From Xylaria sp. FL1777 (lineage: Eukaryota; Ascomycota; Sordariomycetes; Xylariales; Xylariaceae): 64,000 bases of DNA. Numbering within the stretch: the stretch's first letter is position 1; each line of letters begins with the position of its first letter. The translations under genes were made by a program, and so were the position numbers. This document shows positions 1 to 11,580 of the stretch, in pieces. The notes beneath the pieces are model-generated. The model had not been told where the DNA came from. It did no database searches and worked only from the letters and a program-made list of their open reading frames with translations. The stretch covers positions 62,001 to 126,000 of the forward strand of contig MU400535.1 in NCBI GenBank assembly GCA_022578965.1, read 5' to 3'.

Positions 1-745
1 CCATTGGCCAGGACGGTATTATGTTTTTGCCGCAGAGACCGTATCTTAGTATTGGCACCCTCCGTGACCAGGTAATATATCCTGATGGAGAGCTTGACAT
101 GCGGCTTAAGCGCAAAAGCGAGGAAGATTTGAAACGGGTGCTTGATGCGGCTAAACTTGGATACCTGCCTGATCGTGAGGGCGGATGGGATACGCGAAAA
201 GAATGGAAGGATGTGCTCAGTGGTGGCGAGAAGCAGAGAGTCGGTATTGCACGATTACTCTACCACGAGCCGCAATATGCCATCATTGATGAGGGCACAA
301 GCGCAGTATCTAGCGATGTTGAGGGACTCTTATACGAAACCTGTAAAGAGAAGGGCATAAGTGAGTGCTATACTGCAGATATCTTATTAAGAGAAACTAA
401 CAACTTATAGCTTTGATCACTATATCAACTCGAGCCTCCCTCAAGAAGTACCATACCTTCAACCTCGCTCTCGGCCTGGGCGATAATGGCGATGAATGGG
501 AGTTTGAACGCATCGGAACCGAACGTGAAAAGATGCAAGTTGAGCGAGAGTTACAGGAGCTTCGTGAACGGCTATCACAAGTCGAACAATGGAGGCAGCG
601 TCGTGAAGAGATCGAGAAAGAGCTAGCTCAGGTTTGGATAGAGAAAAACGACGCTCCCTTAGAAGCGCCTCCCTACGTCGGAAATCCCGAAGAGGATACC
701 GAAGAGGATACCGAAGATAGGCAAGCAGAAACGACTGAAGCTTGA
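1..745 (+). CDS. Peroxisomal ABC transporter, subfamily D (3' part only)
   Basis: This is the C-terminal half of an ABC nucleotide-binding domain; the start and Walker A lie left of the window. Exon 1 (to 360) carries LPQRPYL (Q-loop region), the signature LSGGEKQRVGIARLL, Walker B YAIIDE and the D-loop. A 50-nt intron (361-410, GTGAGT, branch CTAAC, TAG) joins it to LITISTRASLKKYHTF, which holds the switch-histidine region. The tail is a Glu/Arg-rich coiled coil and ends with an acidic duplication (EEDTEEDTED). The motifs match the ABCD family (Pxa1/Pxa2, human ALDP), half-transporters that import very-long-chain acyl-CoA into peroxisomes for beta-oxidation. I cannot tell Pxa1 from Pxa2 on this fragment. 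Reading frames join cleanly and no lesion is visible. Confidence 0.9.
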
Positions 746-2260
746 GCGTACCCTGATCGTCGATAAAGCACCGGAATATGTACGAGCATTAGAGAAAGAG
801 CCACATGGCAGCTTCAACTATATAACCTGTGCAATATATGTACCTTATTTGTATATCGTGTTTTCCGACGGTGACATGCCAGGAACAGCCAATAGGTGAG
901 ATCCAGATGTGCCTAATGCAAAGCTCTGGGTTTTAAAATCAACAAAGTCATTAGATTTCACTCCTTGGAAACGATGGAGGAGGATCTCAACAAGCGGTTT
1001 ACATCTAATCCGAACTACCACACTAGGCCTCGAATCGCCCGTGAGCACAGCGGAGCTAAAATTTGATCAAGATGACAGCCATACGCTAGGCTACCTAGGA
1101 AGTGAAACTACCGAACACATATCAACACCAGCAGGTCCAAGTCCTGTAGGCATTGACCTATAAACATCGAGGGCGCCACACCTTGTTCTCTCTCTCTCGG
1201 TAACATTTGGGGGGTGGGGTTACCTCTAGGGCTGGATATATTACCATGCATAAGTTCGCCTCATTATCGCCCGTGTCACGCTCTGAGATCAATTAATCCA
1301 CGGGCTCTAATGTATAGTCGCAAGTCAACCTTCACTTTTCAGCTATACTGATTATTAGTGCCCGAAGTTGTTCATCTCGTATGAGCAGACCCAAGAGCTC
1401 GGCCGATGATTTTGTGTATATCTATAACTAACAACCCTTTGCAATAACATTGCGTATAGCCTATAACATCGCTCGTGACGCAATGCTGTGTTACGGGAAA
1501 GGAAATTGAGATACCTGTTGTAAGCAACACAAACGTATACCCCTGTCTTGCTTATGGTTCGCTGACCCAACGCCCGGCAAGTAAGAGTTAACCTCTTACA
1601 CACAGTAGACGAACTAACATGACGGCCTCGAGAGAAAAGCGAACAATTATCTATTTGGCCACACGTCCTCAGTGATATCGCGGTGCCTCACGCACACGAT
1701 CGACTAGACTCTGCCGATTGTTCGCTGGAGCCCTGTCGGCATAGGTAATTAAACCTTGCCATTAGCACGCTGCAACGCGGATTGAACCCGGAGCCCCCAC
1801 TCGCAACATGCGATGATAAGCAACCTCGGGCACCAATTAAGATGGAGAATTGCAGAGCGATACTACAAACCACGATACAATGCCTATTACTAACTTCGTT
1901 ATTCCCCTGGCCGATATCCAAAGCGCCCATTGGATAAGAGACGGGCTGTATCCTGAGGCTTGTCGTGGGATCGGCGAGGATAGAGTGCTCGTGCGAGCTT
2001 AATCAGACTCATATCATCAGTCTAATGCGTATACTTATGGGTCAGTCATGATAACTGCTATCTTCGAATAGCCTTAATATCGCTCTGTCCCGCCTTCGCC
2101 TGCTCGTGTCTGCTTGTCGTTATACCCAGACTATTGTATGTCCTACAAGTTCATCTGCGCTCTTATCAATCTCGTTGCGCATGAAAACGGTCCTACACCC
2201 GCTGCTACGTCCTATGTTATTCATACCATTGCGCGACGATAAGCAACGAGGTTGAATAAT
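746..2260. other. Intergenic, permease promoter region
   Basis: No supported gene. ORFs here are short and lack family features. The right half holds several GATA motifs, annotated separately. Around 1187-1220 there is a CT run followed by a G-rich tract. Confidence 0.6.
1815..2243 (+). promoter_or_regulatory. Cluster of GATA-factor sites upstream of the permease
   Basis: GATAAG occurs at 1815-1820, 1933-1938 and 2238-2243, GATAG at 1979-1983, and the reverse form CTTATC at 2162-2167. The site at 2238 is only 17 bases before the ATG. Two copies share the 10-mer GATAAGCAAC. HGATAR sites are the known targets of fungal AreA/NIT2 nitrogen regulators and of other GATA factors. Control of this transporter by nitrogen status is an inference. 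Confidence 0.45.
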
Positions 2261-4152
2261 ATGGCAGTAGCTAGCGAAGATAAAAAGCAGCATGACCCTC
2301 AGAATTCAGAACTCGAAGGGTTAGACGTCGAGGTTGTTGCTGCGGTCGACGGAGGCGTACAGATCAACGCGGCTGGCTATAAAGATCAACTGAAACGCCA
2401 ATATGGCTTTTGGGGAATCGTTGGTATTGCGCTCACCGTTGATAATGCTTGGGCTGCTCTGGGATCCTCGATTTCGGTCTCTATCCGTAAGCGACTTTTT
2501 GGATTCTACCATGCTACCGTCGACTGCTGAGTTACCCCATCTTTGCTTACAGTAGGACTTTGACAGTTAATGGCGGACCGCCTGGTCTCATATATGGGCT
2601 AATTGTTGCTCTCTTTTGGTATTCATTCATTGGTCTGAGTCTCGCCGAGGTATGTAGGAGTTTCTAGCCTATGCCTGTTCACTTAACTTCAGACGAGCTA
2701 TTCGTATCTACTCGAGTTATATGTTATTATACTAATCTCCTCTCTAGCTTGCCTCGTCAGTTCCAACTGCTGGTGGCGTCTATCACTGGGCGACTATCGC
2801 TGGAGGCCCTCGTTGGGGCCGGATGTTAGGGTTCTTTACAGGCTGGATTAACTTCTTTGGGTGGATGTTTGATTTGGCATCCCTAATTCAAATCACGGCC
2901 AACGTCGTCGTCCAGCTGTATGCAACATATCATCAAGAGACGTATGTTTCCGAAGCATGGCATGTCTACATCGCATATATTGCCCTGCTCTGGTTATCGA
3001 CTCTATTTGTTGTTTTTGCCAATCGGTTAGTGCCATACACTCAAACCCTCGGCATGTTCTTCGTTATAGCCGGCGGCATAATCACTATCATAGTTATTGC
3101 AGCTATGCCAAAGACTCATGCCTCCAACCACTTCGTTTGGGGCTCGTTTAACGAGAATAACTTAACCGGCTGGCAAGGCGGCGTGGCCTTTCTATTAGGG
3201 GTGTTGAACGGCGCTTTTACGATCGGTACGCCCGATGCGATCACTCACATCGCTGAAGAGCTGCCTCATCCTAAGAGAGATTTGCCGAAGGCTATCGGAT
3301 TACAGATCAGTCTTGGATTTTTATACGCATTCGTCTTCGCTATCGCTCTAAGCTACGCCATTACCGATATCTCGCAACTGCAAGGCGGTATCAACACATA
3401 CCCGCTAGCCGGAATTTACCAGCAAGCAACTCAGAGCGCCCCGGCGACCTTTGGCCTCCTTTTTATCTTGTTCCTCACTAGCTTTTGCTGTTGCATTGGG
3501 ACTGTGCTTACGAATTCGCGGACGTATTGGGCACTTGCTCGAGACAATGCCGTCCCCTTCTCATCATTTTTTAGCCGAGTAGACGAATCGTTGAGCTGTC
3601 CCATTGAAGCTACGGTATTCGTCTGCCTTTTCGCCACTGGTCTGGGTGCCATACCACTAGGAAGTTCAAGCGCCTTCTTAGCTTTGACGGGTTCATTTAT
3701 TGTTCTCACGACAGTCTCTTATGCTATACCATTCACTGCAAATGTGGTTACTGGTCGAAAGTATTTCCCGGCTGGCCCTTTCCATTTAGGGAAACTAGGC
3801 AATACTATCAACTTGATAGCCGTATTGTTTATTGCCCTCTTCGATATATTCTTTTTCTTCCGTAAGAAATGCAGGTCGTTGAACGTGATTGACTCATATA
3901 TCGCTAACTGATACCACAGCATACTCACTTCCTACAACCGTCGAATCGATGAACTACAACAGCGTGATTCTTGTTGGCACCATCGCACTGTCAGTTGTCT
4001 GGTGGCTAGTGCATGCCACCCACCATTACCCAGGACCAAAGGTCATGCAATTATACATCCACGATGATAGTGCTCTCTTGAACAGTCCCGGGGTTCTCGA
4101 GAAGTCGAATAGAACGGAAAAGTCACCGTCGAATGAGGGAGTCTCCGCTTGA
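2261..4152 (+). CDS. APC-superfamily amino acid / choline / GABA-type permease
   Basis: A plasma-membrane (or vacuolar) secondary transporter of about 551 residues in four exons: 2261-2486, 2567-2649, 2748-3861 and 3920-4152. The introns are 80, 98 and 58 nt, and all junctions keep frame. The first in-frame ATG is 2261; a TTG nine bases upstream is not a credible start. After a polar N-terminus comes YGFWGIVGIALTVDNAWAALGSS (TM1, with a short spliced continuation LNGGPPGLIYG), then GLSLAELASSVPTAGGVYHW, the conserved TM2-TM3 region of the fungal HNM1/UGA4-like group. About ten further hydrophobic segments follow, including a motif resembling the family PxAI/EE region at PDAITHIAEELPHPKRDLPKA. 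Substrate cannot be read from sequence; choline, GABA and amino acids are all transported by relatives. GATA sites upstream fit nitrogen control. Confidence 0.9.
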
Positions 4153-5271
4153 TATACCTCTTATCAAATAATACAATTTATAGTTTATTTGTTATAGATG
4201 TAGATAATTGTTTGTACTTAACATAGCTTACTCATACCATATGATTACTAACTCGTTATACCAGCCTATTCCATCTCGACTAGATTCTGCACAACAACTA
4301 CGTCAGTTGATAGAAAATGTGAAGACGTAGGTGCTCCAGTCGAGTCTGTGTAGTCGTCGTTTATAGTTAGTTACATGAGGCTTGCATATTTGCACCTGAT
4401 TAGAAGCATAGCAAGCATCCAAACAGGATATCTTAAATCCACCACAGTCGAATAGGAAGTTTCGGAGGTCCTCAGGCCGTCTTCACCTCTGCCGTATTGA
4501 GGTTAGTTAAACATGTGCTCTAGATTCGGGGTGGGGGCAGGAAATCCGTCGAAGAGTTGCGCTTCATGTTTTCACTAAAGTTGTAGGCCGCTCTGGAAGA
4601 GCAAACAATCTGCATTTAAAAGCAAGAGCTCGTAGTCGATCGACTATGGTTTTGTTGTTTCGTTTTGTTCTATTTTTCCTAATGAATGGTCAATTTCGTG
4701 AACTGAGAAGATGATAGCTTAACCGCCCTTCTCCAAATATGAACTCTCGATTCAGGGGTTCCCCAATTCTCCAACCCTGGAGTTCCCACTCTGCTGGTGT
4801 CCGCCGTCGTGCCATTCTTGCGCCTGCGGATTCCCATTGCTGGAGAATATGACCAGGCGAGCTTGATGCACGCATTCCATGGCCCGATGCCTCTTTGGTA
4901 AATAACGAACAAGTTCTAATCGAGGACTACGAAAGCCAGCTATTTGGAATGGGAAACACGTCTAGACCCCTGGTTGAACTCGCGGTATGCACTGATGGAG
5001 CTCGTTTGTCCGCAGTTACGATTGAACACCCATCAGCCGCTACCCAAAGAATAATTTACGGAAGATTAGGTCCCTAGCCTTTACAGCTACGTTACATAGT
5101 TTGATCTGAGGCTCACATCCTCTGATATTCACGATGACAATATATAAGTATTTAACTATCCTCAATCTTGACAATATAGGTCTTGGCTCAGCCGTCCTTC
5201 ATGTGCTGCGATCCAACCGTTGAGCTGGTCCATTTAGTGATCGCGTGTCCTAGAAGCCAGACTCATCTAAT
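4153..5271. other. Intergenic, mannanase promoter region
   Basis: No supported gene. An ORF at 4895-5077 (60 residues) matches nothing I recognise. A TATA-like element lies at 5141-5150. Just downstream of the permease stop (about 4155-4260) the DNA is AT-rich, as expected for a 3' end. Confidence 0.55.
5141..5150 (+). promoter_or_regulatory. Candidate TATA box of the mannanase gene
   Basis: TATATAAGTA starts 131 bases upstream of the ATG at 5272, a usual distance for a secreted-enzyme gene in filamentous fungi. Assigned from position and sequence only. Confidence 0.4.
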
Positions 5272-7242
5272 ATGAAGGCCATCGCCGCTGGGCTCATTGC
5301 CCTCACGGGTACCGTCTCAGCTGCCGTTCCTCTCTGGGGCCAATGCGGTGGCATAGGCTACTCGGGAGAGACTACGTGTGTGGCCGGCGCTTATTGCCAG
5401 TATCAAAATGACTATTACTCTCAGTGCTTGGCGGGTATGAATGAATCTTTCTATTTCCTTTTGGTGGATGTGAATAAGGTAGATAGATTAAAGAGGGATA
5501 CGATAAGGAAAGGGAAAGGAATTTTGCTTACTAGCTATTCTAGGCACGAGCTCAACAACATTGACCACTACCACTAAAGCCTCAACGACGACGACTACAA
5601 CGACTAAGGCCTCAACAACAACGACTAAGAGCGCGACAACGACAACCTCGGGTACCACGTCTCCTACGACATTCTCATCAACCAACGGTCTAAATGTGAG
5701 TAAAACATAGACGGTTACTGTCCACTGGTCTAGACATTGATCAGGAGGAAGGAATCTTCGTTCCTAAATTATGCGATTTTCCAAGGAGACTGAACACACG
5801 CAATCAATCCTCTCCTTCCTGAAAACTGCCCAAAAGGAAATTGCTAATTTTTGCTGCGTAAAGTTCCAAATCGATGGCAAGACGGGTTACTTCGCAGGAA
5901 CAAACTCGTACTGGATCGGGTTCTTGACGAACAACGCAGACATCGACAAGACTCTCGATGATCTAGTGGACGCCGGTCTGAAGATCCTGCGCGTTTGGGG
6001 CTTCAACGACGTCACATCCACGCCGCAATCAGGAACTATAGTATGTGCACACTGGAGTCATTTTTTCCCCTTTCTAGTAAACTAAGGACTCTCAACATAT
6101 CTCGGGAGCATGCATCAGGGGCATAACATTGACCTAAAGGAGTAATTACTGACTCCAGCGAGCGTAGTGGTTCCAGAAGCTGTCGGCCTCCGGGTCCACG
6201 ATCAACACAGGCACTGACGGGCTTCAACGGCTAGACTACGTCGTCTCGGCTGCCGAGCAGAGGGGCATCAAGTTGATAATCAACTTCGTGAATAACTGGA
6301 GTGACTACGGCGGCATCCCTGCTGTAAGTGCCGCCCTCTTCTATTCTGATAACATCCTCTTCCACAGCATGATGGTTCGAAGGAGGATCCAACAGCGCAG
6401 CATGCAAGAAACAGGAGGCTGTGGTAAATCTTACCAACTAACATTGACTCAAAATAGTACGTCACTGCCTTCGGCGGCTCTGCGACAAGCTGGTACACGA
6501 ACACGGCAGCACAGACACAATACAAAACATACATCAAGACCATAGTTTCGCGATACGCATCCTCCGCGGCCGTGTTCGCGTGGGAGCTAGCCAACGAGCC
6601 CCGCTGCAACGGGTGCGCGACGTCCGTCATCACGACGTGGGCCACCGAGATCTCCGCGTACATCAAGTCGCTCGACTCGAAGCACATGGTGACGCTCGGC
6701 GACGAGGGCTTCGGGCTGACGACGGACACCGACGGGAGCTACCCCTTCTCGTACGGCGAGGGCCTCGACTTCGAGGCTAACCTGAAGATCTCCACGCTCG
6801 ACTTCGGTACCTTCCATCTCTACCCCGGGTCATGGGGTACCTCGAACGACTGGGGGAACTTGTGGATTACGGCCCACGCCGCCGCGTGCAAAGCCGCTGG
6901 AAAGCCGTGCTTGTGGGAGGAGTGTGAGTGATCTTCATCTGTCATTACCCTTTTCTTAGACGTCGGTTTCGGCGTTATCTCGTACTTGCTCTCACCTGAG
7001 AGGTACTGTGTCAGTAAAGCTAACGGAACTTTCCAGACGGAGTGACGTACGATCATTGCACAATCGAGGCACCGTGGCAGGACACTGCGCTCTCTCTGTC
7101 TACCTCCGGTGTCTCTGGTGATCTGTTCTGGCAGCTCGGCACGACTCTCAGTTATGGCCAAACGTCCGATGACGGGAATACTATCTTCACGGGTACTAGT
7201 GACTGGACTTGCTTGGTGACGGACCACGTAGCCGCTATTTAA
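5272..7242 (+). CDS. Secreted endo-1,4-beta-mannanase, GH5 (subfamily 7) with N-terminal CBM1
   Basis: Predicted protein of 439 residues in six exons: 5272-5434, 5544-5695, 5864-6040, 6168-6323, 6458-6923 and 7037-7242; every junction keeps frame. A signal peptide ([20 protein letters not shown]) is followed by a CBM1 cellulose-binding module (WGQCGG...YYSQC, about residues 21-53, four Cys), a Thr/Ser linker to about 104, then the GH5 barrel. Landmarks are [38 protein letters not shown] (acid/base Glu about 263), TFHLYPGSW and WEEYGV (nucleophile Glu about 371). GH5_7 enzymes cut beta-mannan in plant cell walls. Most fungal relatives are about the same size, although in Trichoderma Man5A the CBM is C-terminal. 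Oddities: all introns are 109-168 nt, longer than in neighbouring genes; the 5696-5863 intron ends in AAG; exon 5 is visibly more GC-rich than the others. Exon borders at 5864 and 6458 are my weakest calls. Confidence 0.88.
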
Positions 7243-7634
7243 TAAGCAGAAGTTTCGGATCTTGTTGAGGTGATACGGATGGACTGAGCTTCCAACTGAG
7301 TTCAAAAGACTGTGGTATCTTGTTCACGGCTGTTCCATATAATTGTATTTCCCAATTGCATGGGGATTAATTTACTCGTTCGTGAAACATCATTCTTACA
7401 ATAACTCATGATATTTCTCTAGTTTAATGAGACAAAGGATGGAATAGTTACAAGGAGCAGCTAACGATGCCTCGATTCATAAATCTTGATCAAGTGAAGA
7501 TAGAGAGAGCAAGTCCGCGCTCATGCCCAGGATATCATATAACGCCTGTGGCATAAAAAATAAACTGTAACTATATACCGCTTAATATATGCACTTTAAA
7601 CTTATTCGAGGTTTCATGATCCACGGATAAACTG
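7243..7634. other. Convergent 3' intergenic spacer
   Basis: A 392-bp AT-rich spacer between the mannanase stop and the IQ-protein stop (opposite strand). It presumably holds both polyadenylation regions. No ORF of note. Confidence 0.6.
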
Positions 7635-9716
7635 CTATGACCTCGTATGTTTCTTGTCACCCTGTTGCTCTTCTCTCTGTCCGGATGGTATCCTCGGCCG
7701 TACGCCTAACTTCTGCAGAATCTTCACACTCGCTTTATTCTCCTCGTGCTTCCTCTCTTCGATCTCTCGTTCCTTTTCCAGCACTCGCCTCTCCTTCGCG
7801 GCACTCTGACTCTTATCCCACGCCTCCTCTTCCATCTTCTTCAACTCCTCGGGCTTTAAAACCTTCATCTTCTTCACACTGACCTTCCTAAGCGCCTCCT
7901 TCCCCTTCCGCCGCGTCTTGACGTACATCTCGAGTCCCACCAGTACGGCATAGCTGCGGCTGATGCTGACATGTGACATGTCGACGCCCTCGTCCTCTAA
8001 GCTATGCACAAAAGCCCGGAAGTTCGCCGCAGGAGGGCGATAGTGTCCCGAGAGAGGCGAGAGGCTGGATAATCTGCCGTCTTTGATCTTGATGAGCCCG
8101 GCGGCCGAGATCCGCGCCCCTTGTAGGAAAGAGCTGTGCTGGAACGCACCGCTCGCCTTGATCCCCACGTATAGTCGGAATGAGGTGTCTGCGACGAAGA
8201 TCCACGTATTCTTACGCACTGATTTGCGCAATAGCCTGTTGAAGATGGTCGCGGCTGACACATGCTTGACCTTCTTGACGCCTTTCGCCTTGTCGAGCTC
8301 TACGTTGGCGTATTTTGCGGCTCTGGCGGCTTCGAGCTCATTTTCTCGTGATGAGCAGCTGATGGAACTTGACCGTGAGCCAGAGTGGTCTCGATGGCGG
8401 TCTGAGTTATTGTGTGCCCTGTCTTGCGTGTGCCTCTCCACCTGGGGTGCGAAAGCCGGTGTTGGGTCATCTACTGGTACTATTCCATGAATGCTGTCTT
8501 TCCATTCTTCCGTAGTATCTATGCGGATTCCATTTTTCGCCCATACGAGCCGGCCCTCGTGATCGACTTTAACTAGATAATGCTGTCTCTCCTCGCGGTT
8601 CAGATACCGTACACATTCCCGATCTAGCCTCTCCCGCGGGCACGACGGCAGGTCTAAGTCCTTGCCCTCGCCATCATCTAGCCAGTAGAAGAAGTTCTCA
8701 TTCGTGTCTGATCGTTTCCACTCTTCGTGATATGTGCGCAGGTTTGAGCCATACCGGTGCTTCAGATCCACCATTTCGAGGAAATACTGTAGTCCCATCA
8801 TCCGTGCGTGTTTTCGCCGCTTCGCCTGCGCTTTTCCCCTTTTCAGCCGCGCGGCTTCGCGCTTCGTGGTGTCCATACGCGCTAATTCCTCACTGCCAGG
8901 CGACAAAGACGAGTCACTTGAGGTAGAATGATCTGAATCCTCATCGCCGCCGGCCCTCCGCGCGATCGTGGCTACTTTCATCCAATTCCGGCGTGCATGG
9001 GATCTGCTTGTGCTGGGCCTATTCATACTATCGCTGTTCCCATCGTCGACGCTAGGAACCTGGTCTTCCCTCGCCCGAGGCTTCGTTACTTCTCTCCATT
9101 GCGCATCCCGGATTGCGTGTGTCCACCGCGTGCTTGCATCTAGTCCCAACCCCTGCATCTCCCGTCGCACACGATATCCGCGATAACTGCGTTGGATAAC
9201 TTTGGCAGCTTTGACCGTTAGGGGCTCGTGATCTTGCCTCTCGTCTGCAGCTTTATTGTCACCGTTGTCATCGGTGTTGTTAACCTGCTGCCGGGAGTCT
9301 GATGATCCAGGTATTCGATGGCTCTGCGCCGCTTCGTTCAACTTCCCCCTATCGTCCTCTTCCAGAACCTTGGCCTTCATGAAATCACGTCGAGCTTCCA
9401 TGCTCTTGCGCGTAGTCACCTTAACACGACGACGCAAATCGTTATCACGGTATCTGTGCTCCTTTTCCTTTTCTTCCTGGACCCTGCACAGCCGGTCAAA
9501 ATCGTGGTCAGACGGCGGTTGTAGGGAGTCCATATACTGCTGGTGAGGCGATGGCGTCAATTCCGACTGCTCAGGCTCACCTGCTGCCGTAGAAAGACGC
9601 AGTGGTGAGGTTTGATCTGGTAAGGATGGCGAGGATGGAGATCTGCGGTCTGTTATGGTATAATCCACTGGCTTTTCTTCTTGGGCTTTCTCAGTGGAGT
9701 TTTGCGCCTTGGCCAT
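7635..9716 (-). CDS. IQ-motif (calmodulin-binding) protein, IQM-like
   Basis: Single-exon gene of 693 residues. I start at the ATG at 9716 (TTCAAAGATGG context); the in-frame GTG five codons upstream is not a credible start. Residues about 172-187 read KVIQRSYRGYRVRREM, a textbook IQ motif (IQxxxRGxxxR), so calmodulin binding is likely. Then a conserved block (about 300-400: GLQYFLEMVDLKHRYG, FFYWLDDG, HYLVKVDHEGRLVW) and a second block (about 500-600: WIFVADTSFRLYVGIK, FQHSSFL, SGHYRP) resemble the plant/fungal IQM-type architecture. In plants IQM1 is linked to calmodulin signalling; a fungal role is not established to my knowledge. The N-terminal 170 residues are charged and low-complexity, and the C-terminal 90 form a Lys/Glu coiled coil. 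It is convergent with the mannanase gene. Confidence 0.85.
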   Translation of the reverse strand: MAKAQNSTEKAQEEKPVDYTITDRRSPSSPSLPDQTSPLRLSTAAGEPEQSELTPSPHQQYMDSLQPPSDHDFDRLCRVQEEKEKEHRYRDNDLRRRVKVTTRKSMEARRDFMKAKVLEEDDRGKLNEAAQSHRIPGSSDSRQQVNNTDDNGDNKAADERQDHEPLTVKAAKVIQRSYRGYRVRREMQGLGLDASTRWTHAIRDAQWREVTKPRAREDQVPSVDDGNSDSMNRPSTSRSHARRNWMKVATIARRAGGDEDSDHSTSSDSSLSPGSEELARMDTTKREAARLKRGKAQAKRRKHARMMGLQYFLEMVDLKHRYGSNLRTYHEEWKRSDTNENFFYWLDDGEGKDLDLPSCPRERLDRECVRYLNREERQHYLVKVDHEGRLVWAKNGIRIDTTEEWKDSIHGIVPVDDPTPAFAPQVERHTQDRAHNNSDRHRDHSGSRSSSISCSSRENELEAARAAKYANVELDKAKGVKKVKHVSAATIFNRLLRKSVRKNTWIFVADTSFRLYVGIKASGAFQHSSFLQGARISAAGLIKIKDGRLSSLSPLSGHYRPPAANFRAFVHSLEDEGVDMSHVSISRSYAVLVGLEMYVKTRRKGKEALRKVSVKKMKVLKPEELKKMEEEAWDKSQSAAKERRVLEKEREIEERKHEENKASVKILQKLGVRPRIPSGQREEQQGDKKHTRS

Positions 9717-11580
9717 CTTTGAATAGAACACACAAAGGAGGTTTTATATTTCTTGAGATTGATGCGACTATGTTCCGGTTATAGATGGGTCGTCCGTGGC
9801 GGCGTTTTGGTGTGCTTTGGCGGAGACTTTATATCGGTAGTCATGATCGGCCTCTATACCACTAAGGTCCCGAACTAAACAGGTGTAACGAGCACAAATT
9901 CCTTTACTATCTATGTACAGTTTAAGAAGAAAGGCCGTCTTGATGTCTGCCTCAAATTATAGGAAGTTTATTTTAGAAATACACATTTCGAAAGAACAGT
10001 CGATAAGTACCTATTACCGGCACATGTAAGTAGCCATTCGCGCTCGAAATGACGTAATTGGCCATCACAACCGGTTCTCGGCATCCTTTTCATATACGTA
10101 GGCATGTAGGCGAGGTAGTGTACCGTTGCTATCCATTACTTCTGTCGGTTTTTAAATCCACCCCTGGCAGCTCCCAACCTACCCGGCAATAAACGGATCT
10201 CCCAAGGTGCTATCTAGGGTGCCAGATTTCTGGAGCAACTTTATTTCGACTGCGTCGACGTGGATAATCACTTTATTAAGTTGTGTTATTTCACGAGCCC
10301 GATCGGAACAATCTTGGAGTTGTGAGGTCTGCTTCTTCTTGATTCCTTCTTAGATAAGAGATTCAGAAATAGAAGTACAACACAACTTAGTCAAAAATCC
10401 ATACACTTCCCAGGAGATAGTCAACATAAGACACGACTTAATGCCCGACGACGACCACAAAGAATTGCCAATTAGATATTAGCGTCGGGAAAATCGGTCA
10501 TGATATCGAAGTTGCGATGACATTATGGTGGAAGTTGAGGTTGTGGCTTGAGTGCGGATGAAGGTACGGCACAAATGGCTTTACATTCTTGAACATCAAA
10601 GATAGCACTGACTTAAGTTGTATGAGCCGAGCCTAAATAAAAGAAGTCGAAGCGAAACTCTACTTACCAACATGGGGTCAGTAAAGTTACTAGCATCTAG
10701 AGAGTAATCAATGAGGATTCTAAATTCAGGAAAAGTGAACAGGCTTCTGATCACCTTCAGCAAGAAGGTACGTCTACATTATGGTATGAATGGCTAAAAT
10801 ATCTAAACCATTGTTATTAACATAAATTACTCTTCGGTCCCTTAAAGTCTATAATTTCCCATTGGCAACGGCAATTCCATTAAACCAATTTGAATATTTG
10901 GTATCAAATCCACTTAATTTTGTGAGTATCCCGTAATGATGCTACGCGAGGAACGTCAATGCCACTTGTACTGATCATGCTTTCATTATAGTTAACGCCT
11001 ATTCAAATCATTGCCTCGAAGAAGCCAAGGTGCGAAGCCATTGTGTAGTGTGGGATGTAAGCTCCGAGAGCAAAGCCTGTTGCTACAATTTTAAGAGTTG
11101 CCTGTGTATCAACCGAACATCCCAAGATTGCCAACTCCTTAATTACCATGCATTGAGTTCTATATGAATTTTCGAACGTCTTGAGAAGAAGGGTTTTAAC
11201 AAGACCCATGTTGGACTATATGCCTGACCTATCAAGAATGGAGGGGTTTTCTGGACCTTAGGCTACGAATGATTTATTGAGGTTGGCTCGCGTAGAATCT
11301 AAGGAATATTCATAGAAGCAAGGTCTTTTATTTCAAGCATGTGAGCCTACTGCGTAAACTAAGCATCATGAGGCAATATGTAATATTCAGAATCCGATGT
11401 TAGAGCACCCATCCAGAGAGAGCAAACAACAAAAAAAGGAAAAAGGAAAGCAGTACAGAATATACTAGGTAGTTACATATGTAGTACGTAGTACCTCCAA
11501 GATAGGTAACCTGAGCCATGCTGCTTTTAACCTGAGCCAGACCTAAGCATAACCCACAATTACGTTTATTATGTTCGAGC

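Noticed and set aside
1775..1830. Minus-strand GGGTTCAATCC, a tRNA B-box-like word
   Set aside because: The T-stem does not pair beyond one base and no matching acceptor or D-arm is present.
11003..11209. Minus-strand 68-residue ORF faintly like an ankyrin repeat
   Set aside because: Only a loose match (TMASHLGFFEAM) with no neighbouring repeats.
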